In this document: in pieces, positions 48,685-59,955 of the stretch | How positions within the stretch are numbered: position 1 is the stretch's first letter | Layout: every line of letters begins with the position of its first letter | Assembly (NCBI GenBank): GCA_035048815.1 | Contig: JAUCBN010000062.1 | Span: forward strand, 382,001-446,000 | Length of the DNA: 64,000 nt | Direction: 5' to 3' | DNA from: Abelmoschus esculentus | Taxonomy: Eukaryota; Streptophyta; Magnoliopsida; Malvales; Malvaceae | Made by a program: the position numbers and the translations under genes | The notes under the pieces: generated by a model | The model's database searches: none | Told to the model about the DNA's origin: nothing | What the model saw: the letters and a program-made list of their open reading frames with translations, nothing else

Positions 48685-50500
48685 AGGGACTAACTATAAG
48701 GTTACTATCAATAAATGGAATCAAACCATATCATATATGATTGTGAATGCAATTTCCAGCATATTTCTTGATGTGCAAAATGTTTTGATTTTGTTGGTAC
48801 AATGAGTTTAATCTCGATAGTTAATCTTAACATTGCCAATGAAACATATTAGGTTAGGAGAGTCACCTCGTAATAAATATTTGAGATATTTAATTTGAAT
48901 TAGTCAGTCAATAAGTTAAATATTGAAAGTCATAAAATAATGTTTAAGGGGTAAGTTTGCCCCTAAAATAAACCCAAATCAATAATTTTACACCCCTTAA
49001 GGGTTAAATACAATCTTAGTCACTCAATTATTAATTTAGTTACAAACAAGTTATTAATTTCTAAAAATTATAATTTAAATCACTTAATTAAAATATTATT
49101 GCAAACAAATTAGTTAACTATTAAATACCAAAGGAAATAATAACATTATTTGTTATAAAACATTTTTTGAATTATAGTATAAAATATTTTAGTTTTAAAA
49201 CTTATACACAATATATTCAAATTTGGGCCCAAGTGCTTAGCCCACTGATGTATTATACTTTTAAATCTTTGGTCCTCGATGATTTACTTTCAATGGGCTT
49301 TAAAAATATTAAGCTTGATCATGGGATGGGTCTTGGATCCGGATCTGAATCCGAATCCGAATCTGATATTTTTGGAGGTCAAGTAGAGATGGGTAATTGG
49401 ACTGAAAATGTTGATATGCTAAACAAAAATTCAAATGAAAATTCATACGATTTTGAGAAATTATATTATAGATCATTTTCATCATATTATTTATAAGACC
49501 AATTAATTAAATATATTTATTTAATTAATTTTTTATTTTATCTTTTTATTAAGTAAATCTTTACTAATTTTTATTGTAAATTAAAAGTTTAAAAACAATT
49601 TTTACTAAGTGGAGATTTATTTGATAAAAAAATAAGATAAAAAATTAATTAGATAAATATATTTGATCTATTAATCTCGTGTATGACATAACATGAATGA
49701 CCCATAATATAATTACTCTGTAATTAGACAATAGTATTCCCCTGTTGTGTTGTGCCGACAGTTCGTAATGCATTGTAATTGAGTAAGATAATGGTGGTGA
49801 AAAGGATGAAATCGGTCCCCCACACAAACACTAGAGGGACACCCACAACATGTTCACGTATGATACAAGTTATCAAAGGAAAGCAATGGGACAATAGGGG
49901 GAAACTCAGCCGGACAGCAATGGCAGAAAAATAGCTAGACAATCTATTTTTTTTAAGTCGTTCTTCTTATTCTTTAGAGTTATATCTTAATTAATTCGGA
50001 TCGTTTTATATCGTATATTTAATTTTAATGAATAAATCTTTATTTTTACATACATAAAATCTCAACTTAAAACATATTTAAATAATATCAAATTATTTAT
50101 TACTTGTATCAACCTCCATTCATAGCTCGATCACTTATTTCGTACCACATTTACTAGATAAAGAGTGATTAAATTTCTTAGACTTTCGTGTTACACGACA
50201 CACCGTCCTAATTTCAAGGTGCATCACTTTGGATAGGCCTCTATATATTTAGGCACGTTCAATTTTACGTTTTTTCTTTATATTAAATTTATTTAAAATG
50301 ATGTTAGCACCAATACAATATACAGAAAATCATGGGTTTCATAATTTCATTGTAAATCTAAAATTGAAAATCATAATAATTAACACAGAGGTTTGTGTGT
50401 TGTTGTTGGCTTAATAATATTTTTAGTGCAATCATTTTTTCTATTTATTATTCCAGTGATATTTAAGTACAATTTAATTATAATTTTTTAATAAGACATG
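48685..50500. other. Spacer between osmotin-like gene and Copia element
   Basis: AT-rich noncoding sequence. It holds a 19-bp near-duplicate of the end of the coding region (48652-48670 and 48686-48704, one mismatch) and a foldback (49497-49676). A 109-codon open frame at 49167-49496 has no recognisable domain and is taken as chance. Confidence 0.6.
49497..49676. mobile_element. Foldback (MITE-like), ~180 bp
   Basis: Two ~75-bp arms in inverted orientation around a ~30-bp centre; for example ATATATTTATTTAATTAATT on the left pairs with AATTAATTAGATAAATATAT on the right with one mismatch. Purely AT-rich; no target duplication defined. Confidence 0.65.
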
Positions 50501-50725
50501 TGATGTGAATAAAGTAAAGAATAAGAATAAAGATGAGAGACAAAAGGGAGAGAGATTTTATTATATTCTCAAAGTAGGGTTGTGTACAATGCTATGCCAA
50601 AAGTCTATATTTATAGGCATAAGATGGAAACCCTAATTTCAATGGGTATTAAACCCTAATACTAAAGCCCATTAAAATTTAACTTAATATATGGATATCC
50701 ACCATGAATAAATATATTCATAACG
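50501..50725 (-). repeat. Copia 3' LTR (element orientation)
   Basis: 225 bp, nearly identical to 55616-55847. Next to it on the element's internal side is the polypurine tract. Internal sequence beside it repeats the GTTAAAACCTTACTAAG motif (about 50761 and 50860). Confidence 0.9.
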
Positions 50726-53569
50726 CTCCCCCTTGGATATCCATGAAGATAATGTGCCTCGTTAAAACCTTACTAAGATAAAAACCCTGTGGGAAAAAAA
50801 AATTCTTAGTGAAGGAAAAAGAGTACACACATCTTTGATACGCATAACATGTTGCCTCATTAAAAACCTTACCAGGAAAACCCATTGGGACAAAAACCTC
50901 GGTTAAGGGAAAAAGAGTGCAACGCGTATTTACTCCCCCTCATGAAAATATAACATAAGATCTTTGAATCTTCATAATTCAATATTGAATACAATCTTCA
51001 AATGTTGAAGTAGATCATGCACTAGTGGATAAATCTTCCAAATCATTGCTTGAAATGATTCATTGAATATTATTCATCTGAAAATCATGAGGGACGAAAC
51101 TTGAAGAAATATGTTTCGTTTTATCATATTTGATATATCCACCTTGAGATATAAATTTTGTATTATCTCTGTACAAGATAACTTGCATCTTATCTTATAA
51201 AAAACATTCACATATCTTCAAGATATGTTTAGCCAAACACGGCTTTGCCTCTTGCATAACAATTATTTAAAGGTAATGATCTCGTAGCACTTAAATAATA
51301 TTTCTGGACCAGCTAAGATACGATGCTTCCAGATCAAAAAAAATGTGTATATTATGCTTTAGACTAAAAATATCATTACCCTTTTCGTGATGCGAAAAAT
51401 CTTTGTTTACAGTAAGAGACTTAACAACAACCATAAAGGTGATAAATAGATATGCGTTATGCATGTAAAGTCTCTTTCAATATTTTTCTGTATGTCGATA
51501 GATGCATAAGGATTTGAGGAGGTCTCTTCACGAGTCTCAACGATATTCAAATCATCGACATACACAATCAATAAAAATTCAGAGCTAAATCTCTTAATAA
51601 AAATGCTCGGGGAAATAATTCATATAGCATTATGCTAATAAGTATTCAATGAGGCGATCATATCAAATACGCCTAAATTGTTTCAAGCCATAAAAAGATA
51701 TATTCAATATGATTTAATAATGTTCTCGAGAACTTGAATGAACTGCTTATGGCAATCTAAATCTTTCCGGAAGTTTCATGTAAATATTACTATCAAGAGA
51801 CTCATTCAAATAGGATGTAACAACACCCATTAGGCAGAAACTGAGTAATTTTATTTATTGCCAGACTAATCAAAATCTAAAAGTAGTTGCATCCACCACC
51901 GAGAAATATATTTTCCTCATAATCAATTTCATGTCTTTGTGAGAATCCTTGTGCAACCAAATGAGCTTATATCTCATGATTTCCCCTTTTGATTTCTCTT
52001 TCTAACGAAGGCTCGTTTATATCCACGAGCTTTACACATTTCAATGTACGGGCTATAGGCCCAAATACTTCTCTTTTCAAAAGAGATTTTAGTTTCGCAT
52101 CAATTGCCTCTTTCATGTTGGCCAATCATTTCTTTGTTTACATTGCCCAATTGACAATGATTCATGATCCACATCATCAAATAAAATCTCTAGTGCTATA
52201 TTGCATGCAAATATATTAACGACGTCGATTTAATTTCAGTTCCACTTATTACCATACATGACATAATCTATTGAGATCTCTTTATTATCAGGTATCTGAG
52301 TCATGTCAATGTCTCTGTTGGAGACCATTTAATCTCTTCTAGAGATTTTCATAATCATTGATTCCTCGATTAGACCATCATAAAATATAGCTCCTTTTCT
52401 TTTTCGAGGATCTCTTATCTTTGGAACTTACTTGTCTACTACGCTTTAAGCGTAAGTTAGACCTATTAGCAACTAGAGTTTGTCCTTCCATGACATCAAA
52501 TTTAATCGGAGCATTCATAGCTGGTATACGTGACTTAGTCACTCTTTTAGGGTCAACAAAATCATCTGGCAATTGATTTGCTAAATGAATTATCCTTTGA
52601 ACTTATAGTTCACATTGTGTAGTACGTGGATCAAAATGAGAAAAATGATAATTCATTCTAACTTATTTCTTTCCCCAACTATTTATTTTCTCCCCCTAAT
52701 GTTGGGTAAACTGACTCATTAAAATGATAGTCAGTAAATCGGATTGTAAATAAATCCCCTATCAGAAGCTCTTATATATATTCCCAACAAAACTCATCTT
52801 TGTGCGTTGTGGTGGAGCAATTATAACATATATCGCACACACAAAAGAAAAAAAAAATCTAAGATGAGAAATATTTGGTTCCTGACCAAAAACCATTTGT
52901 AATGGGGTGAACTTATGATCATTTGTTGGCTTGATGCGAATTTATGATACTACATGTAAAATTACATGTCATCAACATTATCAAGACTGATTGTCTTTAG
53001 AAAATAATCTGGAAAATGTGCTCGTAATTTTATCAACTGAGCAAGTAGCCTCGCAAACACCAAGTTGCGGGTTAATAACAAGGATACATATAACCATCTA
53101 GTCGATGCATCGATAAAAATCGTATAATATCTAGATGATCTTTTAGAAAGGTGTATGGGCCCATATATTTATCACCTTGTATCCGTTCCAGAAAATTAAT
53201 AGCACTCTATCTTAGATGTTGATGATTGTATAATCAAATTGCTTTCATAGCAAGTATCACGTGAAATATTACCATGAAGAAAATCTTAGTTCTTCAATAA
53301 ATGATCATATGAAAGTGTCAACCAATTTTCGCATCATAATTGAACCGAGATGGTCTAACCGGTCAAGCCAAATAAAATTATCAGTAAACATATTGTTTAC
53401 AATAGCACGAGCTTCAACTTGTACTAATTCTTATGTAGTACAATATGGATGACAGTGCATGTAATTTTGCCAAGATTTCCTTATACTCGTAATATTGAGA
53501 TAGTCAGCATCCCTTGACTAATATTCTCAATATATTTCTGTAAATATCTTTAAAATTCAATAAGTCTCT

Positions 53570-55110
53570 TTGCGACTTTGACGAGCATAATACACTGTAA
53601 ATATGAGATAAAGTCTCATTTGGCAATAACATATTTGCTCAACGGGCATAATGCACTGTAAATATGAGATAAAGTCTCATTTAGCAATAACATATTTGCT
53701 CTGTCGGAGCTTTCTGTGATATTAGTACTTTCGGATATAGTACTCATATTATTCCCTTGCATTTAAAATGGGAAATGTACATAATTATGCACCTTTTAAT
53801 ATGTGCTTTATTTCATTCACTTCGGGGAATGAAAAATATGTGCTTTGTACCATTCACTTCGGGGAATGGAAAATATTAAATATAGCACATTATATCAACT
53901 CGTTTATTTATCAAAGATAAGCTCTCAAAAGCTCTTCCGAAGCATTGATATTTCAGTACTTTGAGATATAGTACTCACATTTTCCCTTGTATTTAAATGG
54001 GAAAATATTTCTTATGCTTAAGTATAGTATGAGTACTTGCACTGTTTGCTTGGCATAAATAGCCACAATTCATTATAGATTTCATTCCGGAAGTGATAAT
54101 ATTCTTCAAAGGATAAATTAACATAGAATGTAAATAAATAATATATAAAATAAATTAATGATAAATTAACATAAAGCGTAAATAAATAATATGTAAAATA
54201 AATTAATATAAATATATAATAAATAAAACAAAATAAATAAAGATCAATTATTTCTTTTAGATGTTATAAGGGAAATAAAATAAATGGCGAATTATTTTCT
54301 TGAAGGACTATGAGAAAAATTATCAATATCCAATTGAGTTGGACCAATAATGCCATTATTTTTGCCACAAAGAAAATCTGATTATATTTTCTTCAATTTA
54401 TCATTCATGATTATGAATAAAGTCCGTAATGCTTCGGCGTTTGACAAGTACGAGATCAATGGTTTATACTATCACTTTGATAACATAAAGATTTTTAATC
54501 TGATCTCTATCATTCTTGGCATCTTTACAATTCCACTTCTTGTGGATATAAGTATTCTCAAAATAATCATCTTATCCATGTCTATTTTATGATCTCAATC
54601 ATGACCACAATTACTAATGTGGCTTTTATTCATTCCGCTATATAATATCACATTCGCTTCAGGGAATGGAGCGGAGCCTGTTGGGCGATATTCATAATTT
54701 TTCATGAGCAACTCATTATTTTGCTCAGCCACAAGAAGGCAAGAAATTAACTTGGAATATTTCTTAAAGCCTTTTTCACGATATTGTGTCTGAAGGACAA
54801 CATTGTTGGCATGAAAAATGGAGTATGTTTTTTTTTCTAACATATCCTCATCAATGATACTCTGGCACATAATTGAGTTTTATTCATTAACCATATAGTG
54901 AATTATCACGTTTGCATTCACTTCAAGGAATGAAACAAATTCAATAATCGCATGGAATAAACATCATGCTTGCATTCACTTCATGGAATGTCATAAATCC
55001 AATAATCGCATGGAATAATCATCATGCTTGCATTCACTTTAAGGAATGTCATAAATCCAATAATTGCATGGAATAATCATCATGCATGCATTCACTTCAG
55101 GGAATGCCTC
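53570..55110. repeat. Internal tandem repeats of the Copia element
   Basis: A ~58-bp unit (ATGCACTGTAAATATGAGAT core) occurs twice at about 53588-53702; a CATTCACTTCRGGGAATG word recurs from about 53814. At 54910-55110 a ~60-bp unit (CATGGAATAATCATCATGC with TTGCATTCACTTCA) occurs about four times. They lie within the decayed gag/pol interior. Confidence 0.7.
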
Positions 55111-55615
55111 CCATAAAAATTCTTTGATCAAGACAATTTTCGTAACTTGAACTTGGGAGAAGTCTATAGTCGAGTTTTTCGACATAAAAAAAAATATTGC
55201 TTCCAAGCAAATATAAACTTTATAATATTCATACTATTAAATAGTAATTGATCAGCCAATATATATTCAATATATTCAAAGAATAAAAATTTAATCCTCA
55301 TCCGCGGCGTTGTTAAACCAGTCCACAAGGTCCTTTAAAAAGAACCTCCTTTGAGACCAGTAGCCTCGCAGAACGGGATGTCCAGCCAATATACTCGGAT
55401 TAAATTATTAAAACAAAATATTAATGACATGAAATAAACACATAATATCATTAGACAAAAATAGAAATATTTACATGAAAAAGAGAAAAATCATAATCAT
55501 CATCGTATATATACTATTTTATAAATTAAATATAAAGATTGAAAAAGAACATACCGGGTAAATCTTTGAAGAGACTTGAAATAAAAATCTTCTGAGCAAA
55601 CTCGTGCTGATAACG

Positions 55616-55847
55616 TGTTGTGAATAAAGTAAAGAATAAAATAGAAGAATAAAGATGAGAGACAAAAGGGAGAGAGATTTTATTATATTCTCAAAGTAGG
55701 GTTGTGTACAATGCTATGCCAAAAGTCTATATTTATAGGCATAAGATGGAAACCCTAATTTCAATGGGTATTAAACCCTAATACTAAAGCCCATTAAAGT
55801 TTAACTTAATATATGGATATCCACCATGAATAAATATATTCATAACA
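55616..55847 (-). repeat. Copia 5' LTR (element orientation)
   Basis: 232 bp; begins TGTTGTGAATAAAGTAAAG on the plus strand and ends ATTCATAACA. Compared with the other LTR it has a 7-base insertion near its plus-strand left end. Confidence 0.9.
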
Positions 55848-57019
55848 ACATGAGTTTTTTTTTAAATAATAATAATTAAAGAGGTTAATTATATATATGT
55901 TTCTGGCATATTCTAAATTTCAATATATAATGTAATTTAACACTGGATGCGTATGCATTAGTTCATTGAGTAAATCAAATATTTACGTTTAACGTTCAGT
56001 AATATCAAATTTTGTTATGTCATTGTGGCATAATTAAGTGGTTCTATCTTATATATTAACGGTGAAAATTAATTTTGAAATTAAAATTTTTCATAAGTGT
56101 CTTAATTTTAAAGTATAAGATATTAGTTTAAGGTGCAAGGTTTATGATCTTAATTTAAAGTATAAAAATTTAGAATTTAGAGATAATGATAAAAATTTAG
56201 AAAAAATTTCAGTTTTGTCCGTATATAAGATAATAATCTTAATTAAATTGTGGGTTTAGTTTATGAGAAATTGTTCAATACTCAGACGGTTAAAACTTTA
56301 TTTTTCACAAACAGTTTAGTTTATATATTTAAAATTTAGGGTTAAAGATTATAGTTTTAAGTTATATGGTATAAGATTTAGGGTTAAAATTTAAAGTTAA
56401 AAATTAAATATTTAAAGATTTAGGGTTAGAATTTAAAATACACCCTACTTCTAATTTCTTAAATCTTAATCACAACCTCTAACTTTGAACCCTAAACCCT
56501 TTAATTTAAAACGGAAGCACAAATAAAAATATAAAAAAAGAGACAGACGATTTTCACTCGTATCTAAATTTGAAAGCGTTCACTCTCATGATCCTTGAAC
56601 TTTAAGGTCCCCCTATACTATTATCTTTCCCTTTCTCCTTCTTCGAGCACAAATTTCACAGACACAAAACACATGCAGTATCCAAAACAAAACAAACATA
56701 ATTGGTGTTTTCATTGAAAGCACCCAAGCTGCTAATTAAAACCCAAATGGTGGACCTTCAAGTTTCTCCCTGACATAACTGTTTATCAATGTCTGAAGCT
56801 ATTTCTTTCAGTCTCTTACTCTCACACCAACATATTCTCCCTAAACTAGAACGAAAGAAATATATATATACTACAATCCAAACCCTTAAACTACAAATAA
56901 AAAACCTATCCACATTTCTGTATATGCACTGATCATATATATTGCAGTATATACTTATTATGGACCTGTTAATGTATCAAAGTTTTAAACATGTCACATG
57001 AAAGTTCTTCGTGATCGTA

Positions 57020-57135
57020 AACACGAGTTGATTTAGTTGGTTGAGACACGCTAATATCTTGCTTTTGTAAGAATTAGAGTTCGAGTTTCACCCGCAGTCT
57101 TGGTCTCATTTAATGGGAGATGAAAATTCAGAAAC
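57020..57135 (+). repeat. tRNA-derived SINE remnant
   Basis: GTTGATTTAGTTGGTTGAGA resembles an A box and GAGTTCGAGTTTCACCC a degenerate B box about 40 bp later, the spacing of tRNA-type pol III promoters. No full tRNA cloverleaf can be made. Confidence 0.5.
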
Positions 57136-57398
57136 ACAAGCCAATATAGTAAATTAAGAGCACAAATTTGCAGGTACAAATCTCCCTCTCTTCTATATAT
57201 TAATTATACCCCAAATCCCCAAATGTCACAAAATGGAAAAATAAATATATACCCCAAAACCTAATCTAGCAAGAAGAATACATCACGTAAATATATACAT
57301 ATAAAATGGAACCCAAGCTTACTAATTTAAAAAGTTGCAGCAAAAAAAGCAAGCTCTCTCTTAAACATAATGCCGCAGATGGTGATGAGGAAAGATTA

Positions 57399-57477
57399 TA
57401 TACCCTATGTTGCTCGGACTCTTTCATTCCGATACACAAACATGTGATAGTACTCAGTCCGAGGAACATAGGGTATA
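57399..57477. repeat. Strong hairpin with 22-bp arms downstream of the Dof gene
   Basis: Arms 57399-57420 and 57456-57477 are inverted complements with a single mismatch (CCCTATGTTGCTCGGACT versus AGTCCGAGGAACATAGGG), loop 35 nt. Outside, GAGGAA (near 57387) can also pair with TTCCTC (near 57493). Either strand would form the hairpin. Confidence 0.85.
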
Positions 57478-57666
57478 GAGGATCCGAGGTTCCTCTCAGT
57501 GCAAATAAGGGTTTCTCAACCTTTTTGATAATAAAACTGCAGGCTGAATTCTTGCAGCTGACATGATCGGTCTGATCCAATCTTCCCCCACGGTTCTATC
57601 AGTACTCGAGAAAGAAAAAAAGATTAAAGAGGGAGATAATTTGAAGAATAAGTAGTCTAGTTTTTG

Positions 57667-58359
57667 CTAGATCAGTGATGTGACTGAGGACCCGGTGCTA
57701 GTCGGGTCATTCCAGGAACCCATATTTGTACTCCAGTAAACTGCAGGATCTGATAAACCAATTTGTTCAAGCTGATCTTTCATCATTAGTCCATTTTCGA
57801 CATCACTTATCGTTTGAAGATCATGGAAAGGTGGGAAGGCCAAGGGCTCGGTGTTTTCAACACCACAATTGATGAACTTGTGTTGGTTAAAAGTAGAAGC
57901 TAAAAGAGAAGCAATGGTGGGTGTAGAAGAAGAAGATGAGGAACCAAACATATTTGAATAGCTTGAAAGGAGTGTGTTATTTGGGAAATCAGACAGATAT
58001 GGTTGATAAGGAAGAGTGATTATATCTGCAGAAGCATGATTTGCTAACCCATAAAACAAAGGGTTGTTTTTGTTGTTAACATGGTGAGTACTTGAGGTTG
58101 AAGACAATGGAGGGATATGATTTCCAGTTGGAGAAGAAGAAGAAGAAGTTGGCCTTTTAACACGCTTGTTCTTCCTACATCCTCCACCGACAGGAACATT
58201 CCTTAAAGTTCCACCTCTTGTCCAATAACGCTTACAAGATTTGCAGAAGTGTCTGGGCTGTGATAAACTGTAGTTGTTGTAGTAGCAGAACTTTGTGTTG
58301 GATGAATCACAACGGGGACACTTTAGTGCTTGTTTCTGTTCTTGGCTTGGTTTCTCCAT
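57667..58359 (-). CDS. Dof zinc-finger transcription factor
   Basis: Nuclear plant-specific DNA-binding protein recognising AAAG sites. The frame from the Met at 58359 encodes 230 residues. The Dof finger runs from residue 14 to about 65, with zinc ligands Cys14, Cys17, Cys39 and Cys42 (CPRCDSSNTKFCYYNNY, CKSCKRYWTRGGTLRN, VPVGGGCRK) followed by the basic KNKRVKRP. The rest is Ser/Asn-rich with a short conserved-looking end (YWSTNMGSWNDPT). An upstream exon probably exists: on the minus strand a stretch ending at 58514 reads ISSTSNEWSQ before a GT donor, and an acceptor precedes 58365, giving SQ/NLMEKPSQEQ in phase, as in other Dof proteins. No in-frame ATG is visible in that upstream part, so the start at 58359 is the minimal model. 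Subfamily not assigned. Confidence 0.93.
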   Translation of the reverse strand: MEKPSQEQKQALKCPRCDSSNTKFCYYNNYSLSQPRHFCKSCKRYWTRGGTLRNVPVGGGCRKNKRVKRPTSSSSSPTGNHIPPLSSTSSTHHVNNKNNPLFYGLANHASADIITLPYQPYLSDFPNNTLLSSYSNMFGSSSSSSTPTIASLLASTFNQHKFINCGVENTEPLAFPPFHDLQTISDVENGLMMKDQLEQIGLSDPAVYWSTNMGSWNDPTSTGSSVTSLI

Positions 58360-58364
58360 AAGAT

Positions 58365-58514
58365 TCTGGAACTAGAGAAGGGAAAAAGAAAGAAATGAAT
58401 GAGTGTTATTTAGGCAAAAACTAACAACACAACATAGATATTCTGTTCCAAAAGCAAAACAACAAAAATGGGGTCATGTTTTTGTGTAATAATTGATTGA
58501 GAGAGAGAGAGACC
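58365..58514 (-). other. Probable intron at the 5' end of the Dof gene
   Basis: On the minus strand the donor CACAG/GTCTCTC (exon edge 58514) and acceptor TTCCAG/AATCTT (exon edge 58365) fit consensus and phase. The intron itself is 58366-58513 and begins with a (CT)n run. Confidence 0.55.
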
Positions 58515-58670
58515 TGTGACCATTCATTGCTAGTTGAAGAGATGGTGGCACCGGCCGGGAACCATTTCTATTTGTTCTAACAAAGGATTCGTTGGAACAA
58601 AGAGTTAAGATACCAAGAGCAGGCGCTTAAGTTGGAACAAAGGATTTGTGTTGGCACAAATCATATTCCC

Positions 58671-58813
58671 TCGTCGGTTAAAGGAACGGTTGTTGTTCTT
58701 GAAGGTTACAAATTCGAGCACCAATACTATCAGCACAGTAATTGAGCGATTAATATCTAAAGTTTGAGAATATACTCTAGAACAGATACTACCGTAACCA
58801 TCGTAGCCGAATC
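58671..58813 (-). repeat. SINE-like dispersed repeat, copy C
   Basis: The reverse complement starts ATTCGGCTACGATGGTTACG and aligns along its length with 28971-29118, including the degenerate B-box region and the CGTTCCTTTAACCGACGAGG tail. Confidence 0.65.
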
Positions 58814-59768
58814 AAAAAAAATTGAAATGGTCTAATTCTGCATCCGGTCCCTGTATCACATAAAATTAGAATGATCAATTACAACACAAGTTGCAATGAT
58901 GGTTTTGTCCCATCAAAATTACACAATTTATCACTCATTCTTTTCTAAACCTTAACTTAACTTGAATGGTTGGTTCCATCCTAATTAAAGTTGATATTAT
59001 GATTATATAAATAGTTAAATACAATACATGAACCAATGATATCAATACTTATATAATAAGGTGGAATTATTCAACATCCATGTATTTTTCAGAAACTAAA
59101 TTATTATTTTTAAATAAATATTATATTTACTTAAAAATAATTAACATATGATATATTTATCTAAGAGATAAAATTAAATTATACAATTAAAAAACACAAA
59201 AACTCACATTTTTTGAAAAAAATAAAAAAACTATACGACGACGGATGACGATGACCACCGCAAATCTCAGTTGATTAGAGGTGGAAAAACAAACACCAAA
59301 GGACAGCAGACATTAATACTTACAATACATGCAACTAGTAATATTAATCAAAATATTGTTGTTTGGACAAATGAAGAACTATCCTATTTTGGACTTACAC
59401 CTACAAGTAGATATCGACCGTCTCATTATTTGTTTTTCTTACAATGTTGTTAGTCTTATTAATTTAGTTATGTTGATGGGACCTTGCTACTTGGTGGAAC
59501 CGTGGTCCCTCAATTCCCTGTCATCTTATATACGACAACATAGCTTGATTTGCTTAGGGATTTTGGATGTTGAAATTCATTATATAAATCATTTTATTTT
59601 ACACATATTTTTTAGTATTAAGAATTTAAGGTTTAGAGTTTAAAATTTAATTTTTTATTATAAAACTTTAGGGACTAATTTGGTCCAATATGTTAAATTC
59701 ATGGTTAAATTGCTAGAACTTATCGAGTTAAAGGGCTAATTTGACAAAACTTGTCAAGTTTATGGGTC

Positions 59769-59955
59769 CAGGGACAGAATCAGGATTTAAGATTGAGGGG
59801 GGCAAAACATAAATGTTTAGAAATAAGGGGGAAATTTTATAAAAAAAATCATTTAAAAAAATTAAATAAAGAAATAAAAGTGAAGAAAAAAATTCTTCGA
59901 GGGTGGGGGGCAATTACCCCGCCCCACCACTATATACTATATAGCTTCGTCCCTG
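59769..59955. mobile_element. Short MITE candidate with CAGGGAC termini
   Basis: Left end CAGGGACAGAA, right end TTCGTCCCTG, i.e. inverted complements with one extra base. Flanks TATGGGTC and CATGTGTC match at 6 of 8 positions, compatible with an old hAT 8-bp target duplication. 187 bp, noncoding. Confidence 0.55.

Larger units (their letters stand above)
50501..55847 (-). mobile_element. Ty1/Copia retrotransposon, decayed coding, intact ends
   Basis: Bounded by TG...CA ends and a perfect 5-bp target duplication ACATG (50496-50500 and 55848-55852). LTRs are 50501-50725 and 55616-55847; they differ at about three bases plus one 7-base indel. The minus strand carries coding remnants in order: a gag-like stretch near 54595-54870 (REKGFKKYSKLISCLLVAEQ), an integrase-to-RT linker near 52378-52572 (LKRSRQVSSKDKRSSKKKR), and an RNase H end near 51050-51200 (DNTKFISQGGYIK, TKHISSSFVPHDF). 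All are interrupted by stops or frameshifts. A purine tract (AAGGGGGAGC on the minus strand) abuts the 50.7-kb LTR, and TTATCAGCACGAG, a presumed primer-binding site, abuts the other. Confidence 0.92.
55848..57666. other. Spacer between Copia element and Dof gene
   Basis: AT-rich. It contains a dispersed-repeat segment (about 56430-56570), a SINE-like remnant (57020-57135) and a strong foldback (57399-57477) probably within or near the Dof 3' UTR. No coding sequence. Confidence 0.6.

Noticed and set aside
49167..49496. 109-codon open frame with a GSESESESD stretch
   Set aside because: No homologue recognised, AT-rich codon use, no promoter-like context.
54157..54250. ATAAATTAA-type runs, possible array
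   Set aside because: Irregular low-complexity AT sequence, not a spaced repeat-spacer array; no CRISPR is expected in a plant genome.
57306..57580. Open frames on both strands downstream of Dof
   Set aside because: They overlap the palindromic hairpin, which by itself explains paired open frames on both strands.
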